A stretch of 54,397 nucleotides of DNA, taken from an uncultured Anaerolineae bacterium (GTDB taxonomy: Bacteria > Chloroflexota > Anaerolineae > CG2-30-64-16). Each line of letters opens with the position of its first letter. The first letter of the stretch is position 1. Below, piece by piece: positions 29,893 through 38,777 of this stretch. Made by a program: the position numbers and the translations under genes. The DNA lies in the NCBI GenBank assembly GCA_937124585.1, contig CAKZKT010000148.1, forward strand, positions 1-54,397, read 5' to 3'. The notes under the pieces are model-generated. The model searched no databases, was not told the origin of the DNA, and saw only the letters and a list, made by a program, of their open reading frames with translations.

Positions 29893-32193
29893 ATGAAGTC
29901 GCTCGTCTGTATTGCCGTGATCGTGATGGGTTTCAGCGGGTTGGTCGCCGAGATCCTCCTGCTCCGGGAGTTGCTGATCGTCTTTGCCGGCAACGAGCTC
30001 AGCATCGGCATCATTCTCGCCAACTGGCTGATTCTCGAGGCTTTCGGCTGCTTCTTTCCCGGCCGTCTGGCCGAGAAGGCGAAGCATCAGATCGAGACGT
30101 TCACGGGCATCTCCGTTCTTTTTTCGCTCTCTCTGGTCCTCGCCGTCTACCTGACTCGCGGCCTGAAGGGGTTCCTCGGCGTTTCGGTCGGGGAAAGCAT
30201 CGGGCTGTTGCCGATTACCTATGCCTCTTTTCTCATCCTGCTGCCGGTGAGCGTGTTTCATGGCGCCTTGTTCACCTTCAGCTGCCGGCTCTATGCCATG
30301 TTCTCCGCGGCCGATGCTTCTTCTGTGGGCCGGGTCTATGTGTATGAGACGATCGGAACGATCATCGGCGGCGTCGTGTGCACCTATCTCCTGGTTCCCC
30401 ATCTCAATACGTTTCAGGCCGCTTTCGGCGTCGCCGTGCTGAATCTGGGCGTCGGCCTGGCGCTGCTCGTCCCACGGCGGAATGGTGGACCGATGCCACG
30501 GGCTGCTCTGGCTTTGACGGGCATGCTGTCCCTCGTCGTCGTCGCCCTGCTGCTCGGCGGTTACGTGGACAGGCTGCATTGGGCTTCGGTCCGGGCGCAG
30601 TGGCGGAATCTCCGGGTCGTCCATTATCAGAACTCCCAATACGGCAACATCTGCGTGGTCGAGAATCAGGGGCAGTATGTGTTCTTCGAGGATGGCATTC
30701 CCGATCTGATTACGCCGGTTCCAGATACCATCTCCGTGGAGGAATTCGTCCATCTGCCGCTGCTGGCCCATCCGCAGCCTGCCGGCGTCTTGATCGTGAG
30801 CGGCGGCGCGGGCGGCGTGATCCACGAGGTGCTCAAACATGGGGTGGTCGAAACCATCGAGTATGCCGAGCTCGATCCGCTGTTGCTGTCCCTGGTGCGC
30901 AAATTTCACACTCCGCTGACGGAATCCGAGCTGACCGCGGCGAGAGTGAAGGTCAGACACCTGGACGGCCGTCTATTGCTGAAAACGACGCCAAACAGCT
31001 ATGATCTGATCTTCATCGGCATCGGGGAACCGTCGAATCTGCAGGCGAACAGATTCTTCACACAGGAATTCTTCGCTCTGGCCAAAAGCAGGCTGAACGC
31101 GGGAGGCATTCTCGTTCTGGCTGCGCCCGGCTCGTTGACTTTGGTGAACGAAGACCTGAGGGACCTGAACAGCTGTATCTTTCACACGCTGAGCAGCGTT
31201 TTTCGGCATGTGCGCGTGCTGCCCGGCGACGGCCGCAACATCTTTCTGGCGTCGGACGCCCCGGCGATTGCGACGATGGAGCGGGCGCAGATCATCCAAA
31301 GATTGCACGAACGGGGCCTCATCGTCGGCGCGATGCTTCCCAGGCACATCGAGAACAAGCTGCATCCTGGCTGGCAGGACTGGTTTGCCCGTTTCATCGC
31401 AGGCGGCAGCCGAGAGATCAATCGGGATTTCCGGCCTCTGGGGCTGTTTTACAGCCTCTCCTATTGGAACACCCTGTTTGCGCCCGAGTTCGGCCGGATT
31501 TTCAGGCAGTTCGAACGAATCAGACTAGAGGGCATCTTTCTCTCGTTCTTGCTTTTTCTGGTGCTTTACTTCGCCTTTCGTTGGCAGAAGCGATCTTTCC
31601 CGCCTGGCATCCCGTTCGCCATCTTCACGACCGGTTTTGCCGGTATGATCTTCGACCTGGTGGTGATTTTCGCATTCCAGTCCGTCTACGGATACGTGTT
31701 TTCGTGGATCGGGCTGCTGGTGGCGGCATTCATGGCCGGGGCGGCCGGCGGGGCAGCGCTCATGACAGGCGTTCTGGGCCGCAGCGCAGAGGATCGGAGG
31801 CGTTTCATCAAAGTCGAATTGGGGATTGTCTGCCTTGCTGTGGGATTGCCTTTCGCGTTGCTTGCACTCCACCCATTGGCCGGCAGCAGGGGAGATTCCC
31901 CGATCTCTGGTATACTGTTCCTGGTCATTTCGTTCGCGTGCGGATTCGCAATCGGCAGCCAGTTTCCCCTGGCCAATAAGCTATACTTGCAGAACAATCC
32001 GAGTTTGACCGGCGCTGCCGGATCGTTGTATGCTTCCGACCTGCTGGGCGGATGGCTGGGAGGCGTTGTGGGCGCCGTCGTGCTCCTGCCCGTGTTCGGA
32101 CTTGTCGGAACCTGCATGGTTGTGGGACTGCTGAAGATCGTCAGTTTGATCGTTGTCGCCAGCCAGACCCTATCTGTGTTCGTGAGGAGGTAG
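29893..32193 (+). CDS. membrane-embedded spermidine-synthase-like protein
   Basis: A 766-residue protein in three parts: about six N-terminal membrane helices (residues 1-225, GFSGLVAEILLLRELLIVF first), a soluble class-I methyltransferase-fold domain of spermidine-synthase type (about 235-500: YQNSQYGNICVVENQGQYVFFEDG, VLIVSGGAGGVIHEVLKH, IEYAELDPLLL, YDLIFIGIGEPSNLQANRFFTQEFF), and about six C-terminal helices (560-766). Fused membrane/spermidine-synthase proteins are widespread but their substrate is unknown. The GGAGGV loop and the ELDP acidic position of the nucleoside-binding site are kept. The gene directly precedes a PflX-like radical SAM gene with a 2-base gap. Confidence 0.85.
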   Translation: MKSLVCIAVIVMGFSGLVAEILLLRELLIVFAGNELSIGIILANWLILEAFGCFFPGRLAEKAKHQIETFTGISVLFSLSLVLAVYLTRGLKGFLGVSVGESIGLLPITYASFLILLPVSVFHGALFTFSCRLYAMFSAADASSVGRVYVYETIGTIIGGVVCTYLLVPHLNTFQAAFGVAVLNLGVGLALLVPRRNGGPMPRAALALTGMLSLVVVALLLGGYVDRLHWASVRAQWRNLRVVHYQNSQYGNICVVENQGQYVFFEDGIPDLITPVPDTISVEEFVHLPLLAHPQPAGVLIVSGGAGGVIHEVLKHGVVETIEYAELDPLLLSLVRKFHTPLTESELTAARVKVRHLDGRLLLKTTPNSYDLIFIGIGEPSNLQANRFFTQEFFALAKSRLNAGGILVLAAPGSLTLVNEDLRDLNSCIFHTLSSVFRHVRVLPGDGRNIFLASDAPAIATMERAQIIQRLHERGLIVGAMLPRHIENKLHPGWQDWFARFIAGGSREINRDFRPLGLFYSLSYWNTLFAPEFGRIFRQFERIRLEGIFLSFLLFLVLYFAFRWQKRSFPPGIPFAIFTTGFAGMIFDLVVIFAFQSVYGYVFSWIGLLVAAFMAGAAGGAALMTGVLGRSAEDRRRFIKVELGIVCLAVGLPFALLALHPLAGSRGDSPISGILFLVISFACGFAIGSQFPLANKLYLQNNPSLTGAAGSLYASDLLGGWLGGVVGAVVLLPVFGLVGTCMVVGLLKIVSLIVVASQTLSVFVRR

Positions 32194-32195
32194 CG

Positions 32196-33350
32196 ATGGA
32201 TGTGCTGCGTATTGACCGGTTTACCCGAAGGAGGTTTTTGGAAAACACGGCCAGGCTGTGCGTCGGGGTTGGCCTCTCTGCCATCGTCACGGGATGTACA
32301 CGGCCCGAGCCCACGCCGTCGCCTTCGCCGCTGCCGTCGCCCAGCCCATCACCGGAGCCCGCAAATGCGACGGCGACGCCCAGCGCTGCTGCCACAGAAT
32401 CCGGCCAGGCCCGCTCTGCTTTTGAGCCGGCGTATTTGCAACTTCGCCGATCGGGCGAACTGAGCAAGCGGGCGGAAGCGCTTTGGGCCATCATGGAGCG
32501 CTGTCAGCTCTGCCCGCGGCAGTGCGGGGTCAATCGTCTCAAGGGCACGAGTGGCTTTTGCCGCACTCCCGGCGCCATGCTCGTCATTTCGGCATATCAT
32601 CCGCACTTCGGCGAAGAGCGACCGCTGGTCGGTCGGGGCGGTTCGGGTACCATCTTTCTGACGCATTGCAATTTGCGCTGTGTCTTCTGTCAGAACTGGA
32701 CGATCAGCCACCTCGGCCGCGGCGCCGAGGCCAGCATCGAGACCTTCGCGGAGATGATGTTGCGGCTCCAGGACGAAGGTTGTCATAACATTAACATCGT
32801 CACGCCGACACATTATTCGCCGCATATCCTGAAAGCCCTCGATGTGGCCGCGGGCAAAGGGCTGCGGCTCCCGATCGTCTACAACACTAGCGGCTGGGAG
32901 CGCCTCGAGATCCTGGCGTATCTCGACGGCGTGGTGGATATCTACCTGCCCGACTTCAAATATTGGGCCGGCGACATGGCGGCGAAGTTCTCGGCTGGGG
33001 CGGAAAACTACCCCGAGGTCACCAAAGCGGCCATCCTGGAGATGCATCGGCAGGTCGGCGTGGCCAGGCCCAATCAGAGGGGCATTCTGGAGCGAGGGCT
33101 GATCATCCGCCATCTGGTGATGCCCAACGGCATCGGCGGATCAGAAAGGGTCATGGAGTGGATTGCCGAGAAGCTGCCCAAAGACACCTACGTCAACATC
33201 ATGGCGCAATATACGCCGGCGCACAAGGCATATGACTATCCGGAGATCTCCCGCCGGATCACCGGCGAGGAGTATCAGAGGGTGATCCGCAGGGCGAAGG
33301 AGGTCGGGCTCACCAATCTCGACATTCAGACGTTCTGGTGGCTGGAATGA
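32196..33350 (+). CDS. PflX-like radical SAM enzyme with Tat/lipoprotein signal
   Basis: A 384-residue protein. The N-terminus has a twin-arginine motif (RRRFL, residues 11-15), a hydrophobic core, then a lipobox VTGC with Cys34 and a Pro/Ser linker (to about residue 75). The enzyme domain has the four-Cys block typical of COG1313 (Cys103, Cys106, Cys110, Cys122) and the radical SAM motif Cys158-x3-Cys162-x2-Cys165 (HCNLRCVFC). Cytoplasmic PflX relatives share the core without the leader. Tat export would suit a pre-folded Fe-S protein. GAGGAGG precedes the start, overlapping the previous gene's end. Function is unknown. Confidence 0.88.
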   Translation: MDVLRIDRFTRRRFLENTARLCVGVGLSAIVTGCTRPEPTPSPSPLPSPSPSPEPANATATPSAAATESGQARSAFEPAYLQLRRSGELSKRAEALWAIMERCQLCPRQCGVNRLKGTSGFCRTPGAMLVISAYHPHFGEERPLVGRGGSGTIFLTHCNLRCVFCQNWTISHLGRGAEASIETFAEMMLRLQDEGCHNINIVTPTHYSPHILKALDVAAGKGLRLPIVYNTSGWERLEILAYLDGVVDIYLPDFKYWAGDMAAKFSAGAENYPEVTKAAILEMHRQVGVARPNQRGILERGLIIRHLVMPNGIGGSERVMEWIAEKLPKDTYVNIMAQYTPAHKAYDYPEISRRITGEEYQRVIRRAKEVGLTNLDIQTFWWLE

Positions 33351-33386
33351 GCCGGTCGGGCAGGCCGATTGCCGGGGGCCGCATAG

Positions 33387-33902
33387 TCATTCGGCGGCGG
33401 GTGAAAGCGGCGTCGGTGTTTCGAGCCGCGCCTGGACGGCCGGCCAATGAGTGCCCTTCCAATAAACGCGGCCACAGCCCGGGCAGCGATGAAATTCTGA
33501 CTGCGTGTGCCACACGTAGGGCGGTACCAGCTCACGTGCCTCGGAGTGGGACAGGCTCTCCAGCGGCTCGTTGCATTCCGGGCAGCGACTGAAGGGTTGT
33601 GGGTTGCCGCTCAATTGGCCGCGCACTTCGGCGATCTGTTCGTCCAGCGTCTCGGCCATCACCAGCACGGCGCGCACGCCTCGCCGACCGGCCAGCTGAC
33701 GGTCGCGTGTGATGATCAGCCGTTCTTCCGCCTGCGCGGCCGCGATCAGGTCTGTGTCGCTGCCATCGCGCCAATAGCGCGTGTCGTATCCGGCCAGGCG
33801 CAGCCATTTCGCCAGCCGGCCCAACATGGCATCCACGATGAGTCGCGGTGTGGCTTGGGGACTGGTTGGGTTTTGTGGTAGCATATGCGAAATGTGAAGC
33901 AT
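33387..33902 (-). CDS. Mut7-C RNase domain protein (PIN-like plus zinc ribbon)
   Basis: A 171-residue protein. The Mut7-C domain begins RLIVDAMLGRLAKWLRLAGYDTRYWRDGSD and includes the acidic positions of a PIN-type nuclease (LIITRDRQLAGRRG). A C-terminal zinc ribbon follows: CPEC near residue 107 and CPGC near residue 140, with GRVYWKGTHW at the end. Named for the C-terminus of the exonuclease Mut-7; the bacterial stand-alone forms are predicted RNases. ATG 33902 or 33884 could be the start. It is divergent from the ammonium transporter gene. Confidence 0.88.
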   Translation of the reverse strand: MLHISHMLPQNPTSPQATPRLIVDAMLGRLAKWLRLAGYDTRYWRDGSDTDLIAAAQAEERLIITRDRQLAGRRGVRAVLVMAETLDEQIAEVRGQLSGNPQPFSRCPECNEPLESLSHSEARELVPPYVWHTQSEFHRCPGCGRVYWKGTHWPAVQARLETPTPLSPAAE

Positions 33903-33946
33903 GAAACGTCGTCGGGCGAACGCACCCTTTCTCCGGAGATTATCTC

Positions 33947-35398
33947 ATGCCTGAGCTGCCGATTATCACGTTCGGCCTCGCTTTTCTTGTGCCTCTCGGC
34001 TATGCGTTGATTGCAGTCGGCGGCCTGACCGAAACACGGGCTCGTCATGCCGCGCTCAGCCTGGTGGCTGCCATGGGCCTGGCTTTTCTCGGCTACACAG
34101 CAACTGGCTTCGCCCTGCAATTCGGCGGCATCGGCCTGGTCTACGAGCGTCCCGGTTACGAAGATCTGGTATGGGAGTGGTCGGCGCTCGGGCCGATGTG
34201 GGGCACCGGTTGGGGCATGGCCGGACTGGCGGGCTGGGGCATGGCCGGAGCCGCGGCCACATCCGGTGCCTACGCGCTGGCGCTGGCCAATCTGCCGTGG
34301 GTCGCGACAGCCGCTGCCATCCCCCTCATCAGCTTGCGCGGACGTATCCCGGCCTGGGCCGCCGGCTTGATCGGTCTGGCCATGGGCGCCGTCATCTACC
34401 CGGTGGCCGGCAATTGGGTCTGGGGCGGTGGCTGGCTGGCCAATCTGGGCCGCAATCTGGGGCTGGGTCACGGCCTGGTAGATGCGGGCGGCGCGGGCCT
34501 GGTGCATGTGCTCGCCGCGGCCGCTGTGCTCGCGGGCACTCTGGTTTTCACTGAGCGTCGGCCCCGGCCCGCGGCAGACGCTGCACCGACCCCGTTGCCC
34601 CCGGTGCATCTGCCGCTGTTGGCCGTGCTTGGTGCCGGCATGTTGCTCGCCGGCAGCCTGGCCTGGTTTGTGGCCAATCCTCTGCTCGAGACCTCTTCTC
34701 TCAACCTCCCTCTGTTGGCGCTCAACCTGGGCCTGGCAGCCTCGGTCGGCGGCCTGCTGCCACTGATTTACACCTGGTTCATCGCCGGCGACCCGAATCC
34801 GCTGATGGCCACACGCGGTTTTGCGGCCGGCATCGTGGCTGCATCGGCCGCCGCGCCGTTCATTCCGCCGTGGGCCGCGCTGGCCATCGGTGCCGCGGTC
34901 GGCCTGCTGATCCCGCTGACGGTCTTCGTGGTGGATCACCTCCTGCGTTGGGACGATCCGACTGCCGCGCTGAGCGTGCATGGCCTGGCCGGTGCCTTGG
35001 GCCTGCTGGCGGTCGGCCTCTTCGCCGATGGACGCTACGGCCAGGGCTGGAACAACGTCGGTATCGAAAGCGCTCTCGGCGTGATCCGTCAGGGAATCAG
35101 CGGCCTTTGGGTGATCACGCCTTTCCGACCCGATTGGCCCGGCCAGATGGAGGCGCAGGCTATCGGCCTGGTCGCGCTGGCGTTGTTCGGTTTCTTCGCT
35201 GTCTGGCTCATCGTCGCACCGCCGGCCGTGATCGCACAGATGTTGGTCCAGGCCTGGCGTCGCGCCCAAAGCCGGCAGCTGCCGGCCGAGATGCCAGCAG
35301 CGACGGCTGCCGTTGAGGTCGGCGCGCCCGCAGAACCGATCTCAGCGGCGCTTCCGGCAACCGATCCGGAACCGGTAGCCGTGCGCGATGAATATTAA
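33947..35398 (+). CDS. Amt-family ammonium transporter
   Basis: A 483-residue protein with about 11 membrane segments. The pore twin-His pair is conserved: His187 in AGGAGLVHVLAA and His345 in ALSVHGLAGALG. The structural Asp179 (VDAGG) is also present. A cytosolic tail of about 45 residues, Ala/Pro/Glu-rich, follows the last helix. Sequence identity to classical AmtB is clearly low in the first helices, so transport of ammonium is likely but substrate specificity should be left open. No glnK gene is adjacent. Confidence 0.85.
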   Translation: MPELPIITFGLAFLVPLGYALIAVGGLTETRARHAALSLVAAMGLAFLGYTATGFALQFGGIGLVYERPGYEDLVWEWSALGPMWGTGWGMAGLAGWGMAGAAATSGAYALALANLPWVATAAAIPLISLRGRIPAWAAGLIGLAMGAVIYPVAGNWVWGGGWLANLGRNLGLGHGLVDAGGAGLVHVLAAAAVLAGTLVFTERRPRPAADAAPTPLPPVHLPLLAVLGAGMLLAGSLAWFVANPLLETSSLNLPLLALNLGLAASVGGLLPLIYTWFIAGDPNPLMATRGFAAGIVAASAAAPFIPPWAALAIGAAVGLLIPLTVFVVDHLLRWDDPTAALSVHGLAGALGLLAVGLFADGRYGQGWNNVGIESALGVIRQGISGLWVITPFRPDWPGQMEAQAIGLVALALFGFFAVWLIVAPPAVIAQMLVQAWRRAQSRQLPAEMPAATAAVEVGAPAEPISAALPATDPEPVAVRDEY

Positions 35399-35444
35399 GA
35401 ATTTATCCCGGTAATCGAACCACATTTGCCGCGGTGCCAGACCG

Positions 35445-35584
35445 CCCGGAAATGAAGTTTCCGGGCCACCCAGCAGCGTCCGGTCTCAGAAGGAGGCTTC
35501 GCGCTCAACCGGACCGGACTGCCGCTGCGGTTCCAGCTCCGTTCACGGGGCGTCGTATGGCCGCCCGGCGATTTCATCGCCGGG
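35445..35584. repeat. hairpin pair downstream of amt
   Basis: Two perfect hairpins: CCCGGAAA (35445-35452) / TTTCCGGG (35458-35465), and CCCGGCGAT (35564-35572) / ATCGCCGGG (35576-35584). The loops are TGAAG and TTC. The two hairpins share the CCCGG...CCGGG frame and lie in a 240-base spacer without a gene. Confidence 0.75.
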
Positions 35585-35608
35585 TTGCCCCGGCCGACGC
35601 ACAGCGCG

Positions 35609-35634
35609 CCGGCGAAGGCAATTGCCGGGTTTTT
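35609..35634 (+). terminator. terminator-like hairpin downstream of amt
   Basis: Stem CCGGC (35609-35613) / GCCGG (35624-35628), partly extended inward, followed by T5 (35630-35634). It reads on the plus strand and probably ends the amt transcript before the convergent thpR gene. Confidence 0.6.
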
Positions 35635-35639
35635 CCATG

Positions 35640-36233
35640 CTACGCGCCTGCCAGCGGCACCTCCAGCAGTCGCGTGTAGATCGGCCCGGTCGGCTGCAGG
35701 TCGCTCTGCATCAGGCTGACCGCGGTCACGCGCTGAACGCCGATCTGCTCCACCACCGATTTCTCGATGGCCTGACCGATCGCCTCTTCGGCGCTGCGAT
35801 TCACCCCACGCGCGACGCGGCCGAGGGTGAGGTGGGGCGAGAAGCCGCGTTCCTCGGTAGGCCAGCCGAGCGGCGCGACCGTCCTTTCGATGTCCGCCTG
35901 CAGCCGGGCCAGCAGTTGACCGCGGTCACGTACCGCCACCCAGATCACGCGCGGCCGACGGAAATTCGGGAAACAGCCCCGGCCCTCGAACTGGATCTCG
36001 AACGGCGCATGGCCGGCGCACGCGGTCTGCAGCGCCGCCTCGATTTCGGGCAGACGGCCGGCCGGCGTGTCGCCCAAAAACTTGAGCGTCAAATGCAAAT
36101 TCTCGACCGCCACCCATTTGACATCGCGCGGCGCGATCTGGCGCTTGAATCTTGCCTGGACGCGGCCCAGCGCCAGGCGCAACGGCTCGTCCAACTCGAT
36201 GGCGATGAAGGTGCGCAGAATTTCGTCGGGCAT
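35640..36233 (-). CDS. thpR: RNA 2',3'-cyclic phosphodiesterase (LigT/ThpR)
   Basis: A 197-residue 2H-phosphoesterase. Both HxT motifs are present: His47-Leu-Thr49 (NLHLTLKFLG) and His134-Leu-Thr136 (FSPHLTLGRV). Members open 2',3'-cyclic phosphates of RNA. Start ATG 36233 (MPDEILRTFIAIEL) has GAGGAAAG upstream and matches the family N-terminus; the longer frame upstream is discarded. The 141-base gap to the UroD-like gene holds nothing clear. Confidence 0.93.
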   Translation of the reverse strand: MPDEILRTFIAIELDEPLRLALGRVQARFKRQIAPRDVKWVAVENLHLTLKFLGDTPAGRLPEIEAALQTACAGHAPFEIQFEGRGCFPNFRRPRVIWVAVRDRGQLLARLQADIERTVAPLGWPTEERGFSPHLTLGRVARGVNRSAEEAIGQAIEKSVVEQIGVQRVTAVSLMQSDLQPTGPIYTRLLEVPLAGA

Positions 36234-36374
36234 GCCGCTTTCCTCATGGAAGTATGAATCTCGAAGCCGCGTTGCGAGACACCGCCGGCCGGCCCTCACT
36301 CTGAATGCGTCGCAGCGGCCTGACGCAAGCATGCCGGCCTCTGTGATAAGCCATCCCCACCGCAATGCAAATCA

Positions 36375-37463
36375 TCAATGCCACGTCTCATCCACCATCG
36401 CCAGATAGTTTTCGACCGGGATGTAATTTGGGATCGAATTGCCCGAGCCGAGCACATAGCGGCCGCGACCGCCGCACACCGTGATCAGCTGGCGTGCCCG
36501 TGACCGCACGTGTTCGGGCGAGCCACGCGCCAGCAGATCCACGTCCAATCCGCCGATGACGCCGATGCGATCGCCGTAGCGCGCCTGAAATATCTCCACC
36601 GGCATGATGACGTCCTCGAATGAGTGTTTGGCGTCAATCCGCACGTTTTCGATCAGATCCTCCATGATCGTCGCCAGGTTGCCGCAGGAGTGCAGGCAAT
36701 AGATCAGGCCGCGCTCATGCGCCATTCTCGCAAAACGTCTGTGCCAGGGCAGGGTATAGGCACGCAACGCCTTCGGCGAGATGAGCGTGGCAGTGCGAAA
36801 GCCCATGTCGTCGCCAGGGAAGAGGCCCAGCACGTTGGGAAGCTGGAGCAGATGCACATACATCTGCGCCATCAACTCGCCGACGCGCTCGACTACTGCC
36901 TGCACCAGCTGGGGTTCGTCGTGCAGCGCCAGCGCCAGCCCCTCATAGGACATCAGACGGGTCACGACCTCCAGCGGCCCACCGGCGTGCGAGAAGAACA
37001 GGCCCATGCCTTCCGGCAGATGTTGGCTGAGGTATTCGAACGGGAAAAAGTCCATCTGCGCCAGGCTGGGCCAGGGGTAGCGCTCGAAATCGGCCCATGA
37101 ACGGATCATGCCGTGATGTTCATCGGCCCAGCCGCGCTCGGTGGCGCCGCCGGTGGCTGTGTCGGGCGCGCTCACGCCGGTCAGCGTCCACGGCAGGCTG
37201 CGTTCGAATTTGATCACGTCATAGCCCAGGTGATACCAGAACGCGATGAAATTGTCCAGATAGGCGGCCTGCGAGGCCCGGTCTTCGCCGGGCACGATCC
37301 AGGACCGACCGAGCATCGCGGTGACGACGGGCCGGAGGATCCGCTCGTTGTCCACGAGATACTCGAAAAGCGGCGGCCGGTCGGGATGTTCCTGTCCCAG
37401 GATCGTGCGAACGAAACGCCCACCGTCAGGCCGAGGCGTGCGAACAGGCAGATGATCGAACAC
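36375..37463 (-). CDS. uroporphyrinogen decarboxylase (UroD) family protein
   Basis: A 362-residue TIM-barrel protein of the UroD/MtaA superfamily, of the type with the His-x-Cys zinc motif region (LIYCLHSCGNLATIMEDLIE) and GVIGGLDVDLLARGSPEHVR near the C-terminus. Such proteins are mostly corrinoid-dependent methyltransferases rather than haem enzymes; the haem-pathway signature is not evident. No corrinoid protein gene is adjacent, so the methyl donor is unknown. ATG 37463, under the promoter at 37544-37572. Confidence 0.85.
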   Translation of the reverse strand: MFDHLPVRTPRPDGGRFVRTILGQEHPDRPPLFEYLVDNERILRPVVTAMLGRSWIVPGEDRASQAAYLDNFIAFWYHLGYDVIKFERSLPWTLTGVSAPDTATGGATERGWADEHHGMIRSWADFERYPWPSLAQMDFFPFEYLSQHLPEGMGLFFSHAGGPLEVVTRLMSYEGLALALHDEPQLVQAVVERVGELMAQMYVHLLQLPNVLGLFPGDDMGFRTATLISPKALRAYTLPWHRRFARMAHERGLIYCLHSCGNLATIMEDLIENVRIDAKHSFEDVIMPVEIFQARYGDRIGVIGGLDVDLLARGSPEHVRSRARQLITVCGGRGRYVLGSGNSIPNYIPVENYLAMVDETWH

Positions 37464-37543
37464 GATAGACTCCGTAAACGCAAACCGGGCGACTCTTGCA
37501 TGGCGCCTTCACCCGGCGACCGATTGCCAGCAGACCCATGCAC

Positions 37544-37572
37544 ACGATAGCACAACCGGCCTTCCATGTCAA
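37544..37572 (-). promoter_or_regulatory. promoter of the UroD-family gene
   Basis: Minus strand: TTGACA (37572-37567), 17-base spacer, TATCGT (37549-37544). The predicted start near 37537 gives a leader of about 75 bases. Confidence 0.6.
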
Positions 37573-37706
37573 AGCCAGGCAAGATTTCTTGATTTGGCGG
37601 CGAGCACGCCCTGGACTATACTGGATCGGCCCGTCTACGGCCATCTGATCGGTTTCGGCGCCGATCGCGCGCTGGCAGAAGGACGAGTTGTGGAAATCGA
37701 ACTGCG

Positions 37707-38777
37707 CTAATTCGGGGTGCTGCGATGCCGCCGCCGCATTGCGGCCAGCACTTTCGGCATCGCGACCGTGTACAGCCAGTACGCAGGGGGACTGGTCGGA
37801 TGGTCCCACGCGCCGATCCATGGCGTGAATTCGCCGCCGAACCCCTGTTTGAAGCGGTAGACGCCCCACATCGGGTCGCGCTCGTCCAGCGCGTCCGGCG
37901 CGCCCCACCAGTCATAGCGCGTGCAACCGGCGGCCCTGGCCCGGCGCAGCGCCTCCCACTGCAGCGCGTGGTTCGGCATCAGCTCGCGGTGTCGGTCGGT
38001 CGAGGCGCCGTAGAAATACCAGGCGGTCGGCCCGAAACGGAAGAGGAATAGCCCGGCCACCGGCTGGCCTGCCACTTCGGCCAGTAACAGATGACCCAGG
38101 TCATCTCGCAAGAAGCGCTCCCAGATCGCCTGGTAGTAGCCGAAGGGCCGCACCAGAAAGCCATCTCGGCTGCCTGTCGCCGCGTACATGGCGTAGAAAG
38201 TCGGCAGGTCGGCCGCCGTGCCCGCGCGCACGATCACCCCGCGACGTTCGGCCAGGCGGATGTTGTAGCGCCATTTCGGCTTCATGGCGGCCAGCATGGC
38301 TTCCTCATCGGCGGTCAGGTCGCTGATCAGGGTGTTGCGATACTGGATTTGCTCGGCGGAAGGCCGCCAGCCGCGCCGACGCAGCAGCGCGCAGACCTGT
38401 TGGCCGATGTCGGCATCGGCGCGCACGTCGGGGTCTATCTTCACGAAAATCGCATGGGCACGCCGCGCCGCGGCCTCGATGTGACGCAGCACATGCTCTG
38501 CCAGCCCGAGGTCGGCCCAGTCGAGCAGCGGGCCTTTGGGGACATAGGCCACCGCGATGGGCAGGCGGCCGGCCAGGCGTCGCACGAGCATAGCGGCCGC
38601 GGCCACCGGCTCGGCGCCCGCGGACTGCCAGGCCCAGTGTTGCGCGGTCCAGCCCGTTTGCGCCTTCAGCTCGCCCCAGGTCCAGCACTGGAGGACATGG
38701 GGCCGGGGCAGGGCGAGGAGCGTCGCGTCCCAGGCGCGGCCATCGGTGACCGGGATGATCGTGGGTACCTGCGGCAT
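37707..38777 (-). CDS. FemAB-family aminoacyltransferase (second of a tandem pair)
   Basis: A 356-residue GNAT-fold protein of the FemABX family, which uses aminoacyl-tRNA to add amino acids to the lipid-II peptide. Shared motifs with its neighbour: LQCWTWGELKAQTGW, AVAYVPKGPLLDW, MKPKWRYNIRLAERRGV, AVAGLFLFRFGPTAWYFYGAS, PNHALQWEALRRARAAGCTRYDWWGAPD. Its ATG shares one base with the upstream gene's stop (TGATG), so the pair is translationally coupled. Confidence 0.9.
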   Translation of the reverse strand: MPQVPTIIPVTDGRAWDATLLALPRPHVLQCWTWGELKAQTGWTAQHWAWQSAGAEPVAAAAMLVRRLAGRLPIAVAYVPKGPLLDWADLGLAEHVLRHIEAAARRAHAIFVKIDPDVRADADIGQQVCALLRRRGWRPSAEQIQYRNTLISDLTADEEAMLAAMKPKWRYNIRLAERRGVIVRAGTAADLPTFYAMYAATGSRDGFLVRPFGYYQAIWERFLRDDLGHLLLAEVAGQPVAGLFLFRFGPTAWYFYGASTDRHRELMPNHALQWEALRRARAAGCTRYDWWGAPDALDERDPMWGVYRFKQGFGGEFTPWIGAWDHPTSPPAYWLYTVAMPKVLAAMRRRHRSTPN

